Part shown: piece after piece, positions 57,410 to 64,000 of the stretch
Layout: each line of letters opens with the position of its first letter
Numbering within the stretch: position 1 is the first letter of the stretch
Translations under genes and position numbers: made by a program
The notes under the pieces: generated by a model
Databases searched by the model: none
Seen by the model: the letters and a program-made list of their open reading frames with translations, nothing else
What the model was told of the DNA's origin: nothing
NCBI GenBank assembly: GCA_018815325.1
Contig: JAHIYE010000013.1
Location: 203,704-267,703, forward strand
Length of the DNA: 64,000 nucleotides
Direction of reading: 5' to 3'
From: Gammaproteobacteria bacterium
Lineage (GTDB): Bacteria; Pseudomonadota; Gammaproteobacteria; Burkholderiales; Burkholderiaceae_C

Positions 57410-59769
57410 AAGCCCTCGACCGCAAATTGTTGCGCGATCTGCGGCTGATGTGGAGCCAGACGCTCACCATCGCGCTGGTGGTGGCCAGTGGTGTGGCGGG
57501 CTTCATCACCAGCTTCAGCGCCTACGATGCCCTGTCCTGGTCACGCGATCGGTATTACGCCGAGTCACGGTTTGCCGACGTTTTTGCCACGCTCAAGCGT
57601 GCGCCCTTGTCACTGCAGCGGCAGCTCGAAGCCATCGATGGGGCGGCCCATGTGGAAACCACACTGACGCAGGTCGTGCCCATCGACCTGCCCAACGTTC
57701 CCGACCCGGTCATCGGCCGGCTCATCGGCATCCAGGCGAATGAGCCACAGCGGCTGAATACGGTCCACATCAGCAGGGGGCGCATGGTAGCGGTGCATCG
57801 CCATGGCGCCATTGAGACCCTAGTGTCAGAAGGCTTTGCCGTGGCCCGCCAGCTCAAACCGGGTGACCGTATTCATGCCCTGATCAACGGCAAACGGGAG
57901 GAACTTCATATCGTCGGCATTGCGTTATCGCCGGAGTACATCTTTGCAGGGCTGGGAGGCTCACCCGATCAACGAGGCTTCGGCGTCTTCTGGGTGGATC
58001 GTTCCGCGCTGGCTGCGGCCTACAACATGGAAGGCGCCTTTAACCAGGTGTCGGTGCGGCTGGCGCCCCAGGCCAGCGAGGGCCATGTCATCGACAGCCT
58101 CAACCGGCTGCTGACACCTTACGGCGGCATTCGCGCACATGGTCGCGATGAGCAGCTGTCGCACATGATCCTCAACTCGGAGATCAAGGAACAGCGTGTG
58201 CTGGGTACTGTGTTGCCGAGCATCTTCCTGGCGGTGGCGGGCTTTTTGCTGAACGTGGTGCTGAGCCGCCAGATCGCCACCCAGCGTGAACAGATCGCAG
58301 CCCTCAAGGCGCTGGGGTACGACAACAGCGCCATCGGGGTGCACTACCTGAAATTCGTGCTGGTCATCGTGATTCTCGGTCTCGCGATTGGACTGGCAGT
58401 AGGCGCGGTGATGGGAAACTGGTTCGTCGGTATCTATGCCGATGTGTTCCGCTTCCCTGATCTGCGCTACCGCCTCAAGCCTGAACTCATTGTGGCTGCT
58501 GTTGGCGTGGCCTCCATGGCGGCAGTGCTGGCAACGCTGCATGCCATCCGGGCGACGGTGCGCATGGCGCCGGCTGAAGCCATGCGCCCGCCTTCTCCTG
58601 GCAATTACAAACCCATGCTGATAGAAAAACTGGGCATCAAACACTGGTTCTCGCCCGCGGTACGCATGATTCTTCGCACCCTGGAGCGGCGCCCTTTGCG
58701 GACCGGATTGACGATTTTCGGCATCGCAGCCTCGATGGCCATTGTGGTGACCGGAGCCTTCTGGCGTGATGCAATTGATGTACTCATCAACACCCAGTTC
58801 AACCAGGTACTGCGCGGCGATGTGTCCATCAGCCTGATCGAGGCCACGCCAGCCCGGGTCCTGCATGAGTTTGCCAACCTTCCCCACGTCACGGCGGTGG
58901 AGGGAGCACGCAGTGTTCCGGTACGACTTGTCAATGCGCACCACGCCTGGCGCGGCAGCATCCAGGGCAAGCCGGAACAGCCGGAACTGCATCGCATTGT
59001 CGACATAGACCATCAGGTATTCCTCCCCCCGCGTGATGGCCTGCTGCTGACCGACCGCTTGGCCGAACGCCTGAACCTCCGCATCGGGCAATACGTGCAG
59101 GTAGAACTGACGCAAGGAAGACGGGATGTATTTAGCCTGCCTGTGACGGGGATCGTGACCGAAATGATGGGCATGAACGCGTATATCGAACGCCGCGCCC
59201 TCAATCGGCTGCTGCGTGAGGGCGACATCGTCAACTTCGTATCTGTGGCGGTGGCCCCCGATGACGAAGCGGAACTGCTGACACACCTCAAACAGGTCCC
59301 ACGGGTAGCCGCCGCGGTCAGCAAATCCATCATGCTGGGAAACATCGAAGAAGTTACGGCCCGCAACGTCCTGGTCTTCAGCGCCGTTCTGTCCGTATTT
59401 GCCACCATCATTGCAGTCGGTGTGGTCTATAACAATGCACGCATCGCCCTGGCCGAGCGGGCCTGGGAACTGGCCAGCCTGCGGGTGCTGGGTTTTACGA
59501 GAGGCGAGGTATCCGCCTTTCTGCTCGGAGAGCTAGCCATCGAAATCGCCCTGGCTCTGCCGCTGGGCATGGTGCTGGGCTACGCGCTGGCAGCGACCAT
59601 CGTCAACCTGATCAAAAACGACGAGTTCTACTTCCCCCTCGTCATCTCGCCGGCAACCTATGCCTATGCGGCGTTGTGCGTGGTGGCAGCGGGGGTGGTC
59701 AGTGCGCTGATTGTGCGACGCAAGGTGGATACGCTGGATCTGGTGAGTGTATTGAAAACGCGAGAATAG
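57406..59769 (+). CDS. ABC transporter permease with two FtsX domains
   Basis: A 787-residue membrane protein. A first helix at about 17-40 is followed by a periplasmic MacB-like domain, an FtsX helix set (about 265-390), a second helix and periplasmic domain, and a second FtsX set at the C-terminus (about 655-787). The GTG start overlaps the ATPase stop. This type moves lipophilic or peptide-like substrates to the periplasm. Confidence 0.9.
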   Translation: MKALDRKLLRDLRLMWSQTLTIALVVASGVAGFITSFSAYDALSWSRDRYYAESRFADVFATLKRAPLSLQRQLEAIDGAAHVETTLTQVVPIDLPNVPDPVIGRLIGIQANEPQRLNTVHISRGRMVAVHRHGAIETLVSEGFAVARQLKPGDRIHALINGKREELHIVGIALSPEYIFAGLGGSPDQRGFGVFWVDRSALAAAYNMEGAFNQVSVRLAPQASEGHVIDSLNRLLTPYGGIRAHGRDEQLSHMILNSEIKEQRVLGTVLPSIFLAVAGFLLNVVLSRQIATQREQIAALKALGYDNSAIGVHYLKFVLVIVILGLAIGLAVGAVMGNWFVGIYADVFRFPDLRYRLKPELIVAAVGVASMAAVLATLHAIRATVRMAPAEAMRPPSPGNYKPMLIEKLGIKHWFSPAVRMILRTLERRPLRTGLTIFGIAASMAIVVTGAFWRDAIDVLINTQFNQVLRGDVSISLIEATPARVLHEFANLPHVTAVEGARSVPVRLVNAHHAWRGSIQGKPEQPELHRIVDIDHQVFLPPRDGLLLTDRLAERLNLRIGQYVQVELTQGRRDVFSLPVTGIVTEMMGMNAYIERRALNRLLREGDIVNFVSVAVAPDDEAELLTHLKQVPRVAAAVSKSIMLGNIEEVTARNVLVFSAVLSVFATIIAVGVVYNNARIALAERAWELASLRVLGFTRGEVSAFLLGELAIEIALALPLGMVLGYALAATIVNLIKNDEFYFPLVISPATYAYAALCVVAAGVVSALIVRRKVDTLDLVSVLKTRE

Positions 59770-59783
59770 CAAGTGGAGGATGA

Positions 59784-60971
59784 ATGAAAACGAAAATGTG
59801 GTTTGCCCTGGGTGGCCTGCTGGCCCTCGTTTTGCTGATCTGGGCATTCAGCCCGAAACCCGTTGAGGTAGAGCTTGCCACAGTGACGCAGGGGCACTTC
59901 GAGCGCAGCGTTCAGGAGGATGGCAAGACGAGCCTGCGTGACCGCTATGTCGTCTCGACGCCTTTGAGTGGCCGCGTCGCACGCATCGACCTCAAGCAGG
60001 GTGACACCGTGCAACGCGATGACGCACTCGCCACCCTCTGGCCGCTGGCGCCTGCTTTGCTCGACGAGCGTACCCGTGCAGAGCAGCAGGCACACATCGG
60101 AGCCATGGAAGCGTCAGTCGCCCGCGCAGGCGCCACCGTGGAACGTGCCAAGGCGGCACTGGCGCAGGCCCGGGCTGATTTCAAGCGCAGCGAGATGCTG
60201 GCCCAGCAAGGCTTTCTTTCACCCAACCAGAACGAGACCGACAAGCTGACCGTGCACCTGCGGGATAAGGAGCTTGAAGTCGCGCAACAGGAGGAGGATG
60301 CTGCGCGTCATGAACTGCAGCAGTCACGCGTGGCACTGCGTCAGTTCACACAGGATCCTCAGGGAAAGTCCCAGCGCAGCTGGATCATCAAGGCACCGGT
60401 CTCCGGCAAGGTCCTCAAGGTGACCCAGCAAAGTGAGGGCATGGTGCCGGCCGGCACGCCCTTGCTGGAACTGGGCGACCCTTCCCGCCTGGAAGTGGCC
60501 GTTGACATCCTGACCGAAGACGCTGCCCAGGTCAGCCCGGGTGCAATCGCACGGCTTTCCGACTGGGGCGGACCAGATTCGCTGGAAGGCCGTGTGCGCC
60601 TGATCGAACCCGCCGCGTTTACCAAAGTCTCTGCACTGGGGGTTGAGGAGCAGCGCGTCAAGGTGATCATCGACATCATCTCGCCACCTGAGCAATGGCG
60701 CACGCTCGGCGACGGCTTCAAGGTGGATGTACAAATCCTAGTGCAGACCGTGGAGAACGCGGTGCAGGTACCCGTCAGCGCCCTGTTTCCGGCAGGCATG
60801 CGCTCGGCGCTGTTCGTGCTGGAAGATGGCCATGCACGCCAGCGGGAAATCGAGGTTGCCGCACGCAATGGCGCAACGGCCTGGGTCAAGACCGGCTTGA
60901 CATCCGGCATGCAGGTGATCGTCTATCCACCCTCAGCACTCAAGGATGGCGCCCGCGTCAAAGCGCGCTAG
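59784..60971 (+). CDS. Membrane fusion protein of the ABC exporter
   Basis: A 395-residue HlyD/MacA-like adaptor. An N-terminal membrane anchor (4-22) is followed by a barrel-sandwich domain split by an Ala/Glu/Arg-rich coiled-coil (about 92-170), then beta-barrel domains. A GGAGG ribosome site precedes the ATG, 14 bases after the permease. No outer-membrane channel gene lies beside it, so a shared TolC is expected. Confidence 0.9.
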   Translation: MKTKMWFALGGLLALVLLIWAFSPKPVEVELATVTQGHFERSVQEDGKTSLRDRYVVSTPLSGRVARIDLKQGDTVQRDDALATLWPLAPALLDERTRAEQQAHIGAMEASVARAGATVERAKAALAQARADFKRSEMLAQQGFLSPNQNETDKLTVHLRDKELEVAQQEEDAARHELQQSRVALRQFTQDPQGKSQRSWIIKAPVSGKVLKVTQQSEGMVPAGTPLLELGDPSRLEVAVDILTEDAAQVSPGAIARLSDWGGPDSLEGRVRLIEPAAFTKVSALGVEEQRVKVIIDIISPPEQWRTLGDGFKVDVQILVQTVENAVQVPVSALFPAGMRSALFVLEDGHARQREIEVAARNGATAWVKTGLTSGMQVIVYPPSALKDGARVKAR

Positions 60972-60981
60972 ACCCTACTGC

Positions 60982-62067
60982 TCAGCGCTCAGCCTCTGCG
61001 CTCTGACTCACCACGCAGTTGCGGCCTTTACGCTTGGCCTGGAATAACGCCCTGTCGGCCCGCTCCAGAATGGTCATGCTGCTTTGTGCTGAAGCCGTCA
61101 CGGCCACACCAATGCTGACCGTAGGGGCCCTGTGATGCCAGCCCGCCTGCGGCACTGCCTTGCGAATGCGCTCAGCCACCGTCATGGCCTCCACTATCCC
61201 GGTGTCAGGCAGCACCAAGGCGAACTCCTCGCCGCCATAGCGTGCCGCCAGGTCATAGGTGCGCGCCTGTGACTGGATCAGGCTGGCAATCTTCTGCAAA
61301 ATGGCGTCGCCCGTCACGTGCCCCAATTCATCGTTGAAGGACTTGAAGTGATCCACGTCAATCATCAGCAAGGCAAAAGGCACATGTGAACGCTCCGTCC
61401 GTGATGACTCGGTATTCATGAAATTGTCGAAGGAGCGCCGGTTTTTCAGGCCGGTCAGCCCATCCAGCAAACTGAGCGCAGCCAGTTCGGCATTGGCGGC
61501 TTCGAGTTGCAGCTGATACTGGCTGAGCTGAGTCTGTTGTCGGCGCATGGCCGCAGACAGCAGTTGTTGCTCTCTCAGGGAATGGCGTAACTCCAGCTGT
61601 GCCACCACCAGGCGTGACAGCGCTTTCAGCGCCTCCAGCTTGACCGGTTCCATCTTGCGGGGCACCCGGTCGATCACGCACACAGACCCCAGGGCCGCGC
61701 CCGAATCGGTCACCATCGGAGCCCCCGCATAAAAGCGGATACCCGGCGTCCCCGTCACGAGCGGGTTCTCCGAAAAGCGCGGGTCTTTGGAGGCATCCTC
61801 AACCACCAGCACATCGTCAGGCTGCAGGATGGCATGCGCACAGAACGAGTCCTCCCGGGGTGTCTGGCTGGCTTGCAGGCCCACTCTGGATTTGAACCAT
61901 TGACGGTCTTCATCGACCAGGCTGATCAGGGCAATGGGAGTACCGCATATGAACGCAGCCAGGCGCGTAATGTCGTCGTAGGCCTGCTCGGCCTGACTGT
62001 CCAGAACGGCATAGCCACGCAATGCATCGAGTCGTTCGGTCTCATTGGGGGGCAAGGGTGCTGGCAT
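60982..62067 (-). CDS. GAF-GGDEF diguanylate cyclase
   Basis: A 361-residue soluble c-di-GMP synthase. A GAF domain (about 25-160) and a short coiled coil lead to the GGDEF domain. Its active site is the GGEEF form (ARYGGEEF) and an RxxD inhibitory site (RTYD) lies five residues before it. Probably product-inhibited. It is convergent with the exporter operon. Confidence 0.93.
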   Translation of the reverse strand: MPAPLPPNETERLDALRGYAVLDSQAEQAYDDITRLAAFICGTPIALISLVDEDRQWFKSRVGLQASQTPREDSFCAHAILQPDDVLVVEDASKDPRFSENPLVTGTPGIRFYAGAPMVTDSGAALGSVCVIDRVPRKMEPVKLEALKALSRLVVAQLELRHSLREQQLLSAAMRRQQTQLSQYQLQLEAANAELAALSLLDGLTGLKNRRSFDNFMNTESSRTERSHVPFALLMIDVDHFKSFNDELGHVTGDAILQKIASLIQSQARTYDLAARYGGEEFALVLPDTGIVEAMTVAERIRKAVPQAGWHHRAPTVSIGVAVTASAQSSMTILERADRALFQAKRKGRNCVVSQSAEAER

Positions 62068-62269
62068 GCGGGCGTTTCCTCATGGTGGGGATGTAGGGGA
62101 TCATAGCCACATCCCAAGCCTTTTACACCTCAGCCGGCGTTTGAAGCAGCGCGCGGAAATCATGGCTGTGGCTGGCTGTTCATGCGCAGCAAAGTCTGGT
62201 AATCTGAACTCGCCGTGCTTAAACAGGCATGGCTCCATGCTTTTATTACCGACAGGAGATCAAAACACA

Positions 62270-62713
62270 ATGTACCAACGAATTCTCGTCGCCACCGACG
62301 GCTCACCCTTGTCCAAGAAGGCGGTTACCAGTGCCATCGCACTCGCCGCCTTGACAGGGGCCGAACTGGTTGCACTCAAGGTTGTGCCACGCTACCCGGT
62401 CAGCTATTTCGAGGGCAGCCTTCCCCTGCCAGCCAAGGAGATTGCCCGTGTCGAAAAGCAATGGGCAGAAAGTGGGCAAGCCACCGTGGATGCTGTGCAG
62501 GCTGCAGCATCGAAAAAAGGCATCAAGGCCCGGGCCGTCACGGCCAAGTCAGACCTCGTGTCCGAGGCCATCATTTCTGCCGCCAAAAAATACAAATGTG
62601 ACTTGATTGTCATGGCTTCCCACGGACGCCGCGGCATCAAGCGTGTGTTGCTCGGCAGCGAGACCCAGCATGTGCTGACCCACTCTTCAACTCCCGTGTT
62701 GGTCCTCAGATAA
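62270..62713 (+). CDS. Universal stress protein
   Basis: A 147-residue UspA-type protein. The N-terminal RILVATDGSPLSKKAV and the ATP-binding loop MASHGRRGIKRVLLGSE fit the ATP-binding branch of the family. AGGAG lies 11 bases before ATG 62270. Role in stress survival; single-gene unit. Confidence 0.9.
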   Translation: MYQRILVATDGSPLSKKAVTSAIALAALTGAELVALKVVPRYPVSYFEGSLPLPAKEIARVEKQWAESGQATVDAVQAAASKKGIKARAVTAKSDLVSEAIISAAKKYKCDLIVMASHGRRGIKRVLLGSETQHVLTHSSTPVLVLR

Positions 62714-62744
62714 TTTGACCATCTGGCGATGGCCATTCATCATG

Positions 62745-62769
62745 CTTCGCTATTATTTTCATAGCGAAG
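62745..62769. repeat. CTTCGCTAT/ATAGCGAAG hairpin
   Basis: A perfect nine-base inverted repeat with a seven-base T-rich loop, 32 bases after the universal stress gene. It may end that transcript; it also shares the GCTAT/ATAGC core with the palindromes at 47397 and 52905. Confidence 0.55.
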
Positions 62770-62945
62770 TAGTCCTGCCCTTCTCTTCCGACCCCGACGC
62801 CACGAACTTACTGGCTGTTTCATTTTGCTGATGATGGCGTGCATGCTGGCTGCACGCTTGGCAACGTATTTCAAACGCCGTCGGACACCGCCGTTTTATT
62901 CATCACAGCCTGTAGACTGGGCAACAAACTACTGCGGGGATTTCC

Positions 62946-64000
62946 ATGGGATTTGCGAAGCTGCTTGGACGTGTCGCCATGAAGCCTTTTTCGAGGGCCT
63001 TGCCACAAATGGGCGATACCGAGCGTGCCGCACTGGAAGCCGGTACCGTCGGCTTCGAAGGCCAGATTTTTGCCGGCCGGCCTGATTTTGACGCACTCAT
63101 CGCCACCGGCCCCAATGCCCTCACGGAAGAAGAGCAGGCATTTCTCGACAACGAGGTCAAGACCTTGTGCGCGATGCTGGACGACTTCGCCATCGACGAG
63201 GCGCGCGACCTGCCATCCGAGGTCTGGCAGTACATGCGCGAAAAGCGTTTCTTCGGCATGATCATCCCGAAGGTATGGGGGGGCCTCGGCTTCGGCCACC
63301 ATGCCCATGCCACGGTGGTGACGCGTCTGGCCACTGTCAATGTCTCAGCCGCCGTCACCGTGATGGTGCCCAACTCACTGGGGCCGGCCGAACTGCTGCT
63401 GCGCTACGGCACCGATGCCCAGAAAAAATACTACCTGCCGCGTCTGGCCAATGGGACTGACCTGCCCTGCTTTGGCCTGACCGCCCCCTATGCCGGCTCG
63501 GACGCGGCCTCCATCCCCGACCGCGGAATACTCACCGAGCGTGAAATCGATGGCGTGCGCGTGCGTGGCTTCCAGGTCACCTTCTCCAAACGCTATATCA
63601 CCCTGGCACCTGTGGCCACAGTGGTCGGCTTGGCCTTCAACGCCGTCGATGACAGCCGGACCGAGGGGCCCATCAACCTCGGCATTACCTGTGCCCTGAT
63701 CCCAGTGCCGCAATCCGGCATGCAGATCGGGCGGCGCCACCGGCCCATGGACAGCGCCTTCATGAACGGCCCCATCGAAGGCCAGGACGTGTTCGTTCCC
63801 ATGGAATGGGTCATCGGCGGCGAGCAGCAAGTTGGTCAAGGCTGGCGCATGCTGATGGAGTCCCTCGCAGCAGGGCGTGCCATTTCACTGCCAGCCCTGG
63901 GGGCTGCCACACAGCAATCCTCGCTCTTCGTGGCCAACGGCTACGGCAAGATTCGCGAGCAGTTTGGTCTGCCGATCGGCAAGTTCGACGCCATCGCCGG
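62946..64000 (+). CDS. fadE: Acyl-CoA dehydrogenase (FadE-like), 5' part
   Basis: The first 351 codons of a long acyl-CoA dehydrogenase that runs past the window edge. The N-terminal helices (FLDNEVKTLCAMLDD), FGMIIPKVWGGLGFG and CFGLTAPYAGSDAASIPD match the FadE group, which is longer than typical ACADs and oxidises medium to long acyl-CoA. Start ATG 62946 has GGGG nine bases upstream. The catalytic Glu region is beyond the edge. Confidence 0.88.
   Translation, partial: MGFAKLLGRVAMKPFSRALPQMGDTERAALEAGTVGFEGQIFAGRPDFDALIATGPNALTEEEQAFLDNEVKTLCAMLDDFAIDEARDLPSEVWQYMREKRFFGMIIPKVWGGLGFGHHAHATVVTRLATVNVSAAVTVMVPNSLGPAELLLRYGTDAQKKYYLPRLANGTDLPCFGLTAPYAGSDAASIPDRGILTEREIDGVRVRGFQVTFSKRYITLAPVATVVGLAFNAVDDSRTEGPINLGITCALIPVPQSGMQIGRRHRPMDSAFMNGPIEGQDVFVPMEWVIGGEQQVGQGWRMLMESLAAGRAISLPALGAATQQSSLFVANGYGKIREQFGLPIGKFDAIA

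Noticed and set aside
57961-59286. 441-codon minus-strand frame opposite the ABC permease
   Set aside because: Antisense shadow; membrane protein on the plus strand explains the coding bias.

Overview
The window looks like a chromosome segment of a Comamonadaceae-type betaproteobacterium (Burkholderiales). This is inferred from gene content and style: an iscRSUA-hscBA-fdx operon, a cysteine-nucleophile intracellular PHA depolymerase, a propionyl-CoA/methylmalonyl-CoA operon, a stand-alone soluble RnfB-like ferredoxin and high-GC codon use. No marker gene here fixes the genus.

Positions 1 to about 25,080 form an accessory metal-resistance island, most of it transcribed leftward. In order it holds a czcICBA-type RND efflux operon ending in a P-II-like protein (231-6634). 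Next is a pbr/cad-type lead/cadmium operon (7036-11696): divergent MerR regulator, P1B-ATPase, PAP2 phosphatase and signal peptidase II, with a broken TRAP dctQ gene wedged inside. A scar of IS30 and SRAP gene fragments follows (11870-12087). A nine-gene periplasmic copper/thiol locus comes next (12254-20618): Cys-rich secreted protein, DUF2933 protein, TlpA, Sco1, beta-propeller protein, tiny Met-rich membrane peptide, multicopper oxidase, DsbD and CtaG. Then come an IS1182-like transposase relic cut by a complete IS21-family element (istA/istB), an AlpA-like regulator and a 52-residue membrane peptide. The island side ends at a tRNA-Val(CAC) gene, the likely attachment point; no integrase is visible.

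From 25,082 onward the sequence is ordinary core genome. dnaQ sits beside the Fe-S assembly operon iscR-iscS-iscU-iscA-hscB-hscA-fdx (leftward, with an IscR-type site upstream), then uvrB and a divergent aromatic/aspartate aminotransferase. Small conserved genes, a TSUP permease, a DOPA-dioxygenase-like protein, phaZ, an RnfB-like ferredoxin and a chemotaxis receptor with a C-terminal Cache domain follow.

Positions 42,679-51,970 form a propionate-to-succinyl-CoA operon: mutase, PIN-like protein, MeaB, PccB, a 77-residue orphan, PccA, cupin and an epimerase-like VOC protein, with a divergent GntR/FCD regulator. The right end carries a DyP peroxidase, a PAS-GGDEF-EAL protein, dusA, a three-gene ABC/membrane-fusion exporter, a GAF-GGDEF cyclase, a universal stress protein and the 5' part of a fadE-type acyl-CoA dehydrogenase that runs off the window.

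The parts most likely to be under-described are the copper/thiol locus with its tiny membrane peptide, the rearranged pbr operon, and the extra genes threaded into the methylmalonyl-CoA operon.
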